From NCBI GenBank assembly GCA_041589295.1, contig JBFHVZ010000027.1, positions 1 to 23,680 on the forward strand: a stretch of 23,680 nucleotides of DNA. Reading direction: 5' to 3'. Both the position numbers and the translations under genes were made by a program. Source of the stretch: Bermanella sp041589295 (GTDB taxonomy: Bacteria > Pseudomonadota > Gammaproteobacteria > Pseudomonadales > Oceanobacteraceae). Below the pieces are notes generated by a model. It ran no database searches. It was given only the letters and a program-made list of their open reading frames with translations, and had not been told where the DNA came from. Positions 7,218 through 16,105 of the stretch are shown one piece after another. Positions within the stretch are counted from its first letter, which is position 1, and the number at the start of each line of letters is the position of its first letter.

Positions 7218-8444
7218 ATGGCGTTTTCTCACCCCGCACAAGGACCGTCCGCAAAATCTCGCCTAGGAAAGGCACCTTCAAACTCAGCAGGTTCACTGTC
7301 CGAACGTTCAATGTCCGAACGTTCAATCTGGGCAGCGTCCGTGAGGTTATTGGCGCATTCACTATTCGTTGCCTCGGTTTCAGCAGCCTCACTCTGTGTG
7401 GCGAATTACCCAGAATCCCGAGCGGAACCGGTGACGTTAGAAGAATTACAGCAAAGGTTGCAGGTATTGGAGGCGGCCAAAAAACCTTTACCAATCGAAT
7501 GGTATGGATGGCTAGAGCTAGAAATGAATCAAAGCCACTTGGATGAATTGCGTAAGCCAAACGGCAAAAGCAATGCCGCCGGCGACTTAACGCTGGCCAC
7601 GTTTGCCTTGGGCGCCGACTTGGATTTATCCACTGGATTAACCGCGCACATTCATGTGTTGTATGAACAAGATGCAACGCCCCTCGACGTAGATGAAGCG
7701 TATGTCACACAAGAAAGTGCGCAGTGGGATATGGCATTAACCGCAGGGCAGATGTACTTGCCGTTTGGTCAATTCCATCAACATCAGGTGAATGACACTT
7801 TTATGCAAACCTTGGCAGAAACCCGTGCGACGGCTTTGTTGCTAAACGGTTTTAACCAAGGACCGCTGCAACTTAACGGTTATCTATTTAAAGGACATAA
7901 CGACAACAGCATTGAAACCTTTGGTGGTCGCGTGCAATGGCAGAACGAGCAGCTGACATTATCACTGGATTATGTCAGCGATGTAATGCAAAGCGATGGT
8001 GTGCAAACCTGGTTGGAAGAATCCTCATTGCAAGATAGTCGGTTGGAGTCGGTGCCAGCAGTGAATGCGTTCGCGCTTTGGCGCCTGCCTTTGGCGGGTA
8101 CCAGTTGGGAAGTGTCATGGGAGTACATGACGGCTGCGCTAGATAAAAACAACCCGTTACAGCTACAAGGCAAAGATCTATCAGCCAGCCATGGGCAGGT
8201 CGCGATGAGTTGGCCAGATCAATCGCCCATGACTTTGTCGGTGGGCCACCAGCGCGCACAAAACTTGGAAGCCTTGGGTGTTGCAAACGAGCGTTTGTCG
8301 CTGGGGTTGAACACCGAATTAAATAATAAAATAGGAGTGGCCTTCGAATGGTGGTTGGATCACTTCAATAAAAATGACCTAGGTACTGATGCCAGCTCGA
8401 CGCGTGTGCAGTCAGTAGCCTTGTTATTAAGCCGTGGTTTTTAG
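7218..8444 (+). CDS. LbtU-family outer-membrane siderophore porin
   Basis: LbtU is the Legionella outer-membrane protein used for legiobactin uptake, a TonB-box-free barrel. This 408-residue protein has the expected order: signal sequence with hydrophobic core LLAHSLFVASVSAASLCVA (residues about 44-62), a short coiled coil (LEELQQRLQVLEAAKKP, about 74-90), then a barrel beginning IEWYGWLELEM and ending LLLSRGF. Family-like stretches are DLTLATFALGADLDL, HVLYEQDATPLDVDEAYV and TAGQMYLPFGQF. I chose the ATG at 7218 because AGGGG lies just upstream; starting at 7131 would put the Fur box inside the gene. The 40-residue positively charged N-region is unusually long and contains a 15-base tandem duplication. 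It is the first gene of a likely three-gene operon. Confidence 0.82.
   Translation: MAFSHPAQGPSAKSRLGKAPSNSAGSLSERSMSERSIWAASVRLLAHSLFVASVSAASLCVANYPESRAEPVTLEELQQRLQVLEAAKKPLPIEWYGWLELEMNQSHLDELRKPNGKSNAAGDLTLATFALGADLDLSTGLTAHIHVLYEQDATPLDVDEAYVTQESAQWDMALTAGQMYLPFGQFHQHQVNDTFMQTLAETRATALLLNGFNQGPLQLNGYLFKGHNDNSIETFGGRVQWQNEQLTLSLDYVSDVMQSDGVQTWLEESSLQDSRLESVPAVNAFALWRLPLAGTSWEVSWEYMTAALDKNNPLQLQGKDLSASHGQVAMSWPDQSPMTLSVGHQRAQNLEALGVANERLSLGLNTELNNKIGVAFEWWLDHFNKNDLGTDASSTRVQSVALLLSRGF
7297..7326 (+). repeat. Perfect 15-base tandem duplication in the LbtU signal region
   Basis: TGTCCGAACGTTCAA occurs twice in direct succession (7297-7311 and 7312-7326). The length is a multiple of three, so five codons (SERS with flanking residues) are duplicated without a frameshift, in the region before the hydrophobic core. 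Confidence 0.75.
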
Positions 8445-8464
8445 AATTACTTTGGGGAATCTGT

Positions 8465-10618
8465 ATGTCCAATCGAATGAATAAAACCAAAGGGTTTACA
8501 CCCAAACCACTTCGCTATTTCGTCGCTGCGCTATTGCCCTGCGTGATCATGGGGCAAATCGCGCAGGCGCAAAGCAACACGAAACAAGCGCAAAGCAAAA
8601 CACAAGTTGAAGTGATGGATACACGCTTTGAAACCGCTGCGAATTTTTTAGCCTATACCGAATTCGAGCTGTCCGGTGAACCTTTGGCCGAAAGTCTAGG
8701 GTTAGATTTAGATGTCCTGCACCCAGATGCTCATCTACAACCCACCGCGTTTGACTACCATGCGGGCATCGAAAGTTACGAATACAGCGAAGAAGCCATG
8801 TATGCGTTGAATTACCAATCGCGCATGGGCACGGCATTAATCAATGGCCCACGGCATACGCAGCGCTTAATTAAAGGCAATCGCAAAAACGCAGTGGAAG
8901 CACTGAACCAACGCATTGAATCGTTTGCGCTGGCAACCGGTTTGCCTATTTCGGAGATTCCTAAAAACCTTTATTTGCTTTCATTGCCTTATGCATCAGG
9001 TTCGCCCAAATTAAATTTGGCTAAGTTAGATACCACTGCAGTCGGCGAAGCAGAAGAAATCGAAACCATTACCGCCACAGGCCAACGCAAATCAATTAGT
9101 GTGACCACACCTGCCTACAAACAAGATTATCGCACCTTAAATTGGGACCAGAGCACGTTTGATTATGTGATAAGCCCAGCCGCGTTAGCAGGCATCATGT
9201 TAAAAGAAGTCATGTGGGCGCAAGATTTTATGGGCGGCATGCATGACGCAGCAAGTGATGAAGAAGTAGATGCTGAATCATCAAACCAAGATCAAGATGG
9301 CACATATAAATTGGGCGTATCCGCAGCGGATGGTTTTAATGGCTTGGTATTAACCGAGCAAACCTTAGACAAGCTCACTTTTTTACAGCAGGGCATGGGT
9401 TACGACGGCAAGCGCTTAGGTGTTTCTATTCCTGCTGACTATGACCCGAAAAAATCTCCCATTTGGTTTCCCCATAAACTTGTGAATAGCCCAGCCGAAA
9501 AGAATGGCTTTTCTAGCTTGGCTAATGTGAGTGTGGAACAAGGTCATAGTGAACTGCGTGATACTTGGATGTTGCTGTGGGCGGTAAGCGAATTTTTTGC
9601 CTATAGCGATCAACGAGCCGCGAATCAACAGCAAAATCCGGGCTTTTTATCTGTGTTCGATGGTGCCCCATTTGCGGCAGCGCAAAAACAAAACACACAA
9701 GTAACCGATAAAGGATTTACAGCGGCCACAGATGGTTTTTCCATGAGCCGCAATCTGAGCAACCTCTTGTTCAAAAACCTGAAAAACTTGCACTTTAACG
9801 CTAACCAAAAAACGCTGGTGGATGTTTATGCGCCAACCAACACACCTAAAGAAAAAAGTGCCAATACGGTGAGTGTGTTTGATGCCAGTTATGCGTTAGT
9901 GGCTCTGTCCATTTATCAACGCGCGCAAGATGCGTTACCAGTGGGTTACGCCAGTGGTGGTGATAGCCAAGGCTTAAAAACAGAGCAAGGCAAACAGGCT
10001 TTAGCCTTGATTAAAGCGCAAGCGGATTTCTTGACTAAGCAGGCGTTCAACTCGAAAAACCTATTGATGCAATCACTGCGACTGGATTCTAAAAATAAAG
10101 CATCAGCGCAACCGCAAGGGGATTTGGCCACCCAGTTTGCCGGTGTTCGTGGTTTGTTAAGCGCAGCCCAAGCCATGCAAGGTGCGCAAGATGAAACGCG
10201 TGCCTCGCTGTATCGCCAAGCGGCGCGCAAATTGTACTTGGCCATTGAGCAGCACTTGTTTGACCCCACAATTAATACATGGGCGGATCAACCAGGCGAG
10301 CCCGTTGTACAGACGCCATGGACTGCGGCGGCTATTAGTGGTGGCTTGCGCAGTGTGATGTTGCAACTTGCCAATACCGGTGAAGAAAAATCAGCAGAGC
10401 CCGCTTTGAGTTTGAAGCACTTGGCGCAGCGCTATAACGGTTGGTTTGAAGGTGTCATCAATGGCGGCGCTCAGCTTGCTGAAATGGACACAGACACAGG
10501 CGAACACATGTTGTTGGACACTAAACAGATGGATAGCGATGGTGATGGCGTGCCTTCTATTCGGTCAGGGGTTGCCCCAGTAATGGCAGCGCAGGTTAAG
10601 GTGTCCCCAAAACCTTAA
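8465..10618 (+). CDS. Secreted protein of unknown function in the LbtU-cytochrome operon
   Basis: I do not recognise this 717-residue family. Residues about 15-36 (PLRYFVAALLPCVIMGQIAQAQ) form a signal peptide with no lipobox, so it is probably periplasmic or surface-exported. The mature region is mostly helix-like, with repeated Leu/Ala-rich segments (TWMLLWAVSEFFAYSDQ, DASYALVALSIYQRAQ, YRQAARKLYLAIEQHLFD, TPWTAAAISGGLRSVML), suggestive of an alpha/alpha-toroid or solenoid but not proven. A DSDGDGVPS stretch near the C-terminus looks like a calcium-binding loop. There is no CXXCH heme motif. It begins 20 bases after the porin stop and precedes the multiheme cytochrome, so it may bridge or scaffold the two; this is inference from gene order. 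Confidence 0.78.
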   Translation: MSNRMNKTKGFTPKPLRYFVAALLPCVIMGQIAQAQSNTKQAQSKTQVEVMDTRFETAANFLAYTEFELSGEPLAESLGLDLDVLHPDAHLQPTAFDYHAGIESYEYSEEAMYALNYQSRMGTALINGPRHTQRLIKGNRKNAVEALNQRIESFALATGLPISEIPKNLYLLSLPYASGSPKLNLAKLDTTAVGEAEEIETITATGQRKSISVTTPAYKQDYRTLNWDQSTFDYVISPAALAGIMLKEVMWAQDFMGGMHDAASDEEVDAESSNQDQDGTYKLGVSAADGFNGLVLTEQTLDKLTFLQQGMGYDGKRLGVSIPADYDPKKSPIWFPHKLVNSPAEKNGFSSLANVSVEQGHSELRDTWMLLWAVSEFFAYSDQRAANQQQNPGFLSVFDGAPFAAAQKQNTQVTDKGFTAATDGFSMSRNLSNLLFKNLKNLHFNANQKTLVDVYAPTNTPKEKSANTVSVFDASYALVALSIYQRAQDALPVGYASGGDSQGLKTEQGKQALALIKAQADFLTKQAFNSKNLLMQSLRLDSKNKASAQPQGDLATQFAGVRGLLSAAQAMQGAQDETRASLYRQAARKLYLAIEQHLFDPTINTWADQPGEPVVQTPWTAAAISGGLRSVMLQLANTGEEKSAEPALSLKHLAQRYNGWFEGVINGGAQLAEMDTDTGEHMLLDTKQMDSDGDGVPSIRSGVAPVMAAQVKVSPKP

Positions 10619-10641
10619 AGCTTGTCGAACATCAAATGACC

Positions 10642-10693
10642 ACCCCAGCGGAGCTTGTATGCTGTACCCCAGAATATAAGGCCCTGTTGGGGT
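10642..10693 (+). promoter_or_regulatory. Possible mutually exclusive hairpins before the cytochrome gene
   Basis: ACCCCAG occurs at 10642-10648 and ACCCCA at 10666-10671, and both can pair with TGGGGT (10688-10693). Only one pairing can form at a time. The spacer is about 105 bases and ends just before the ATG at 10724. It could tune read-through or translation of the cytochrome, or be fortuitous. Confidence 0.3.
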
Positions 10694-10723
10694 GTGCTCG
10701 TTTTTACGATTTATAAAGTTCTT

Positions 10724-13700
10724 ATGATTTCGCCGTTACGTATTTTAAATGCCCTAGTAGGCATCATCGCCTGCGCACGCTTGCGCTTACATGACTATCG
10801 CAAGCGCGTGTCGTACCGTCACAAGCGGGCGGAATGGGTGCTATGGTGTTTGCTGGTGTCCGGCGTGTTGTTGTGGAATCGTTTAGAGGTGGCGTGGCCA
10901 CTGTTTCGCGGTAGTTTGTTTATACATTGGGTTTTGGGTGTTGTGGTGTTTCCATTAACCGTTGGTTTGTTTTGGTGGGGGCATCGGCAATTACTGCAAA
11001 ACAGTCAGAAACCCAAGCTTAAACTGACAGGGCATGTCATCGAGTGGGCACTCATCACCTGCTACTTGAGCGGAGTATTTCTTGCCTTTTGGGGCACCAC
11101 TGGCAACGACGTAAGTTTCGTTATTAACCTTTTCCATTGGGCAAGTGGTTTGCTATTAGCACCACTGGTGATGTATCACGGTTGGCGTTTTACCGTGGTA
11201 CGTTGGCCGCAAATTAAATCCCTGTTTCGTTTTAGCCAGTCAGGGCCTTCTGTTTTTAAGCCTAAAGATGTTACTGCTGGTTTGTTATTAGTTATCCTTG
11301 CTATGGTCATGCTGCTTGCTGGTCGAGCAGCGTACGCATCTCCTGAATCATCAATACAAACTCCACAGAATAATAGTTCGTCTTTGGTGCTATCCGATAA
11401 CGGCCGCATGATGTTCAGCGCAAACTTTTGGCGCGGCTCTGTCACTCGCGTCATTCGTGACCGAAACAATCAAGTACTCAATGTGCAAGAAGTACCGCTG
11501 GGGCAAGACATTCGCCGTGTTGCTTTTAACGCAAAAAAACAGGAGTTGGTCGCCACCGATTATTTAGCGGGCGAGCTGGTGCTGTTAGATGCTCAGTCCC
11601 TTAAAATCCGCAAACGCGTGGCGGTAGGCAAACGACCGTTTGCTGTAGTGCATCAAGCGCAGTTTGATCGTTACTGGGTAACCCTATTTGAAGATCACGA
11701 ACTATTGCTGATAAAAGATGGGCGTATACAAAGTCGATTTACCACCGCTGAAACACCACGCGGTTTGGCATTAACTCAAGATGGACGTTTGCTCGTTACC
11801 CATGCCATGACCGGCGAAGTGTCTATTTACGATGCCACTCAAGCCATCAGCAAAAACCAGAAAAGTCTTTCATTGCTAAACCGTATTCAACTGGCCACAC
11901 AGCAAGTTGAAGATGAGTTTGTCTCCCAAGGTTTGCCACGACAGTTAGATAACATCGCCATTACACCCGATGGCCGCTACGCGTGGTTGCCCCATGTGTT
12001 GTGGAATTTCGACCATGACTTTCAATTTCAATCCACCGTGTTTCCTGCGATCTCAGTTTTGGATTTAACACCCAATGAAGAACAAGAGCTTGTCGAACAA
12101 CGCAAGCAATTGTTTGCCGCAATCAATATCCAAGACAAACAAGGGCGTACGCGCATTGTTAGTAATCCACACTCAATAGGCTTTTCAGCCAACGGCAAAA
12201 AGGCGTATGTGACGCTGGCGGGCAGTGATGATTTGATGGTGTTTGATCGCAGTGCCGAAGTGAGTGCTTTCGCTTCGAACAGCTTAAGCAAACGTCGACA
12301 TCGTAAACGCCAAGAGGATTTTGGGGCAAAGGCTATTCAAATATATCGCCACACTCCGGCAAGCAACCCTCGCGGCATTCTGGTTGATGATGAAAGTGTG
12401 TTTGTCCAGCAAAGCCATAATGGTTTGTTGTCGCAGTTTAGCAGCGCTGCGCAAAGTCGCTTAGAGCGCGTTCGCTTGTTAAATGAAAGTTGGGCGAAGC
12501 TGGTTGTAAATACGGATGGCTCAACGTCTAGCAGCCAGTTAGCTAAAGGCCGAGAGTTGTTTCATTCGGCCCGTACCAGTGCTGATGCCGATTACCCTAT
12601 AGCAGGTGACTTTTGGATGAGCTGCAACAGCTGTCACTTAGACGGCTTCAACTTTACCAATCGCTATTTAATGGACGCCTTTAAGCTGGACAAAAAACAG
12701 GAAGCACGGGGCGGTCACAAACAGCTTTCAAATATGATCAGTGGCGCGCCGGTAAAAGATTTAATTCAGATCATTCAAGATACTCAAGGTGGTTTAGGTC
12801 ATGACCAACGCGACGGTGCCTTAATGGTTGAACCAAATAATCCGCCGCCGAAAGTTACAGAACGTATGCAAGCACTGAATGCGTTTATCAAAGCGCCCCA
12901 GAATTTGCCGTTTAATAACTCATGGGTACGCTTAGACACAGGCCGTAAACCTGGCAACGGCGAAGTGGCTGGTACGGCACACAAAAGCGAGTGGCTGAAC
13001 TCTGCGGCTTGTGCAGAATGCCACCGAGATTTGTACGACCAATGGGCCGACAGTAATCACAGGTTAATGGGCGAGTCGAACCCGTATTTTATGGTGGCGT
13101 TACAAGCGGCGGTGGAAGCGGAAGGCGAAAATTTCCGTCAATGGTGCATGGGATGTCACATGCCCAATAATCTTTTGAGTGGCGATTTTAATATTGGTCA
13201 AGGTCACATGTTTGAGAAAAACGGTGCCAGTTTATTTACCGCTTTGAAAAACAAGAAAACCGATATCGACGAAGGGACAGGTTGTTTATTCTGCCATCGT
13301 ATTACTGCCATAGAAGATTCGGGCGGTAACGGTGCCTATACAGTGAACCTAAAAGACAGACTAACCTATGTGGGCGAACCACTGGTAGAAAAAGAAGACG
13401 CAGGTGTGATTGATGGCATTCTAAATTGGTTAGGCAAACGTCAAATCAATGCCGACCCACAAGTGCATGCGCAGTCTTACTCGCAACCCTTTTATAAAGA
13501 CCCTCAACTTTGCAAAACCTGTCACAACGAATTTGCACCGGGCACGGGTGCGTTAATTGTGGATACCTATGGTGAATGGGAACGCTCGGAATTTAATAAT
13601 CCAGAAGACCCTGCGCAACATCGCGATTGTATTGACTGCCACATGCACGGCGATATTCAACGTATTGGTGAAGGTATTCCTGGACAGTCCAGCATGCGCG

Positions 13701-14308
13701 GTAAAGAAAAAGACAATGTTGTCACCCATCAGTTTACCGGCGCGAACCATCATTTAGTGGGGTTGCGTAATCAACAACAAGCGGACATGAGCATCGCGCT
13801 GCTCAAGTCGTCAGCTACGTTAGATGTTCAAATGAATGAACGTAAAGAATTGGTGGTGCGCGTAAATAATGTCGGTGCAGGTCATGCGCTGCCCACAGGT
13901 GTGGCAGACTTTCGTCAGTTTTGGTTAGACGTAACCGTGGTCGATGCCAACGGCAACACTATTTTGCGTTCGGGAAGTGTTAGCGAGCAAGGCGTCGTCG
14001 ATGCCAATGCCCGTATGTTTATGAAAGAATTTGGCGATGAACAGGGCAAGCCCGTAGGCTTATTGTTTTGGCGTTACGCCAAACTCTTAAAAGACACGCG
14101 CATCCCTGCAAACGGCTATCGTGATGAAGTGTTTGTTTTACCAAACACTTCTGAAGGTGGTCCTATTTATCCATTAACAGTCACTAGCAAACTCATGTAC
14201 CGTATTTATCCACAATGGGTGACTAACGCAGTGCGCGCGCAATATCCTGATTTACCTGAGCCACCCGTGCTGACGTTACAGGAAAACCAGCAGGTGTTTT
14301 TACCGTAG
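10724..14308 (+). CDS. Membrane b-type domain / beta-propeller / hexaheme cytochrome c fusion
   Basis: A 1194-residue electron-transfer protein. Residues 37-200 contain five hydrophobic helices (about 37-55, 65-85, 105-123, 132-155, 184-200); the Arg/Lys-rich stretches at 19-36, 87-100 and 156-181 place the N-terminus in the cytoplasm and the remainder in the periplasm. H68 and H87 in helix 2 and H138 and H152 in helix 4 could ligate two b-hemes as in b561/DUF4405-type proteins. Residues about 210-600 look like a YVTN-type beta-propeller. Six CXXCH sites follow: 634, 763, 808, 854, 930 and 969. The first lies in a MauG/Ccp-like context (GRELFHSAR...WMSCNSCH); the other five resemble cytochrome c554-type domains. 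A GAGHALPTG motif (1051-1059) marks a C-terminal beta domain common in multiheme cytochromes. The TTG at 10655 was rejected as start. Confidence 0.85.
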   Translation: MISPLRILNALVGIIACARLRLHDYRKRVSYRHKRAEWVLWCLLVSGVLLWNRLEVAWPLFRGSLFIHWVLGVVVFPLTVGLFWWGHRQLLQNSQKPKLKLTGHVIEWALITCYLSGVFLAFWGTTGNDVSFVINLFHWASGLLLAPLVMYHGWRFTVVRWPQIKSLFRFSQSGPSVFKPKDVTAGLLLVILAMVMLLAGRAAYASPESSIQTPQNNSSSLVLSDNGRMMFSANFWRGSVTRVIRDRNNQVLNVQEVPLGQDIRRVAFNAKKQELVATDYLAGELVLLDAQSLKIRKRVAVGKRPFAVVHQAQFDRYWVTLFEDHELLLIKDGRIQSRFTTAETPRGLALTQDGRLLVTHAMTGEVSIYDATQAISKNQKSLSLLNRIQLATQQVEDEFVSQGLPRQLDNIAITPDGRYAWLPHVLWNFDHDFQFQSTVFPAISVLDLTPNEEQELVEQRKQLFAAINIQDKQGRTRIVSNPHSIGFSANGKKAYVTLAGSDDLMVFDRSAEVSAFASNSLSKRRHRKRQEDFGAKAIQIYRHTPASNPRGILVDDESVFVQQSHNGLLSQFSSAAQSRLERVRLLNESWAKLVVNTDGSTSSSQLAKGRELFHSARTSADADYPIAGDFWMSCNSCHLDGFNFTNRYLMDAFKLDKKQEARGGHKQLSNMISGAPVKDLIQIIQDTQGGLGHDQRDGALMVEPNNPPPKVTERMQALNAFIKAPQNLPFNNSWVRLDTGRKPGNGEVAGTAHKSEWLNSAACAECHRDLYDQWADSNHRLMGESNPYFMVALQAAVEAEGENFRQWCMGCHMPNNLLSGDFNIGQGHMFEKNGASLFTALKNKKTDIDEGTGCLFCHRITAIEDSGGNGAYTVNLKDRLTYVGEPLVEKEDAGVIDGILNWLGKRQINADPQVHAQSYSQPFYKDPQLCKTCHNEFAPGTGALIVDTYGEWERSEFNNPEDPAQHRDCIDCHMHGDIQRIGEGIPGQSSMRGKEKDNVVTHQFTGANHHLVGLRNQQQADMSIALLKSSATLDVQMNERKELVVRVNNVGAGHALPTGVADFRQFWLDVTVVDANGNTILRSGSVSEQGVVDANARMFMKEFGDEQGKPVGLLFWRYAKLLKDTRIPANGYRDEVFVLPNTSEGGPIYPLTVTSKLMYRIYPQWVTNAVRAQYPDLPEPPVLTLQENQQVFLP

Positions 14309-14314
14309 GGATTG

Positions 14315-14378
14315 AAATAACGGGTCTCTTAATTGCTCCCTTAGCGGGTCCAATCAATTGAGCTACCCCGTTATTTTT
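14315..14378 (+). terminator. Terminator at the end of the cytochrome operon, overlapping the convergent gene end
   Basis: AAATAACGGG (14315-14324) pairs with CCCGTTATTT (14367-14376) and is followed by T to 14378. A nested AATTG/CAATT pairing lies inside. The right arm lies within the last codons of the convergent ThDP-enzyme gene, so the element probably serves both strands. Confidence 0.7.
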
Positions 14379-16105
14379 CTCACTAATGCACGCCCAATAA
14401 TTCGCGTCTTCATGCCAAGGGGGAATCGCTTCAAGTTAGTGGCGACGGCACCTTGGGTAAAGCGTGTCGCTTTGCTGTAGTCCACGGCCACATCCAACAC
14501 CACAGGCTTGCCTTGTTGTGCCAGCTGCAAACTTTGTTCAATGGCTGAAGCAATATCGCTATCGTTTTCTATTAATACATATTCGCAACCTGTGGCCATG
14601 GCCACACCATGAAAGTTTACCTTGCTCAAAATCGTACAGGTTTTACGGTTGTACGGACGTTCTTGTGCTTGAGCAATTTGTGAAAGCTCTCCATCGTTAA
14701 ATACCACTATGACCAGCCCTAAGTTATGTTCGCTGGCGGTGACCAGTTCCATGCAGGTCATGGTAAACGCACCGTCACCCACAATACCAATCACCTGTTT
14801 GTTCGGGTTGGCCAACTTGCACGCAATAGCCGCCGGTGTGCAGTAACCCATGCAGTTAAAATCTGTGGGTGAGACAAAATGACCGACGCTGTGAATGGGC
14901 ATTAACTCGGCGGTTAAAAACGTATGGTTGCCGTCGTCTGCCAATACATAGGCATCGTCCTGTAATTGTGTGCGTAACTCGGCAAAAAACCTTGCTGGGT
15001 TTACTCGTCCTTTACTGTTGTGATTAAACCATTCTTGTTGATAGGCCAACTTATCTTTTGCAATGGCCGCTGCCATGTTGTTGGTATCACCCTTGATATT
15101 TGATGAGGGGTTAACTTGTTTTAGGCAAGCAAGTAATTGTTCACAGGCGATTTTGGCATCGGCTTCTATACCTATGGTGGTTGGGTAATTGCGACCGATG
15201 GCATCTGGATTAATATCAATGTGAATTAACTTTTCGGGTGGGGTTATGCCAAAGCTGCCCGTGGCGATTTCGCCAAAGCGTGTGCCAATGGCTAATACGG
15301 TATCTACCTGTTTAAAGGCGTTTTCCGCAGCCGGTACAGCAGCCGGACCGAAACCCATGCCCACATGCAATGGATGATTAGCAGGCACCGCAGCTAGGCC
15401 CTGTAATGTGGTCGCAATGGGTGCTTGTAAATGTTCGGCGATTTTGAGTACCGATTCATGTGCATGACGGGCGCCCCAGCCTAAAAATAGTCCCACTTGT
15501 TTGCTATCTGCTAACAGCTGCGCGGCATCACGCAGGCTTGCGCTGATGTCTTTTTGTGTTGGTTCAGGTTTTTGATAAACCGGTAGGCTTTCTACTTCGC
15601 CTGTGTATAACTGAATGTTCACGGGAATTTCGACAAATACTGGGCCGGGTTCACCGCTATTCGCTAAATCAAAGGCTTGGTACAAGGTGGGAATAATGTC
15701 TTCATGACGTTCAATTAAGAATTGTCCCTTGGTGATGGGTTCGACCAGTTTTTGTTGATCCATCTCGTGCAGTTGAAAACCAAATTCTAAATCCCGTCGA
15801 ATGCCACCACTGATGCACAGCATGGGGATGCCATCTAAAAACGCTTCGCCAATACCGCTGGCAGCGTGGGTGGTACCTGCGGCAGGTACGGTCACTATGG
15901 TACCTATGTGGTCGCTGGTGCGGCTAATGGCGTCGGCCATGAAGGCCGCGCCAGCTTCGTGAGTGACCAAGATGGGTGTGATGAGTTTCGAGTTATTCAG
16001 TTCGTCGTAAATTTCGGTGTTGTGTACACCGGGTATGCCAAAGGTATAGCGCACACCCACTTGTTCTAACGCGTAACGGACAAGCCAAGCTCCAGTCTTT
16101 TTCAT
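14363..16105 (-). CDS. Thiamine-diphosphate-dependent enzyme of the acetolactate synthase superfamily
   Basis: A 580-residue decarboxylase/carboligase-type enzyme. The N-terminal Pyr domain has the FGIPG loop (22-26) and the catalytic glutamate in THEAGAAFMADA (E50). A central Rossmann-like domain spans about 190-330, and the C-terminal PP domain carries GDGAFTMTCMELVTASEH (GDG 443-445) with FND (N470), the GDG-X(n)-N ThDP/magnesium signature. Length matches AlsS, Gcl and sulfoacetaldehyde acetyltransferase-type proteins, but substrate-specific residues were not recognised, so the reaction is left open. Its ATG overlaps the stop codon of the upstream FAD-dehydrogenase gene in an ATGA, indicating translational coupling. 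A joint catabolic role for the two is likely but the substrate is unknown. Confidence 0.88.
   Translation of the reverse strand: MKKTGAWLVRYALEQVGVRYTFGIPGVHNTEIYDELNNSKLITPILVTHEAGAAFMADAISRTSDHIGTIVTVPAAGTTHAASGIGEAFLDGIPMLCISGGIRRDLEFGFQLHEMDQQKLVEPITKGQFLIERHEDIIPTLYQAFDLANSGEPGPVFVEIPVNIQLYTGEVESLPVYQKPEPTQKDISASLRDAAQLLADSKQVGLFLGWGARHAHESVLKIAEHLQAPIATTLQGLAAVPANHPLHVGMGFGPAAVPAAENAFKQVDTVLAIGTRFGEIATGSFGITPPEKLIHIDINPDAIGRNYPTTIGIEADAKIACEQLLACLKQVNPSSNIKGDTNNMAAAIAKDKLAYQQEWFNHNSKGRVNPARFFAELRTQLQDDAYVLADDGNHTFLTAELMPIHSVGHFVSPTDFNCMGYCTPAAIACKLANPNKQVIGIVGDGAFTMTCMELVTASEHNLGLVIVVFNDGELSQIAQAQERPYNRKTCTILSKVNFHGVAMATGCEYVLIENDSDIASAIEQSLQLAQQGKPVVLDVAVDYSKATRFTQGAVATNLKRFPLGMKTRIIGRALVRKITG

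Noticed and set aside
10655..10723. N-terminal extension of the cytochrome from a TTG codon
   Set aside because: The extension covers the hairpin-rich spacer and has no ribosome site. The ATG at 10724 fits the membrane topology, although its own ribosome site is weak.
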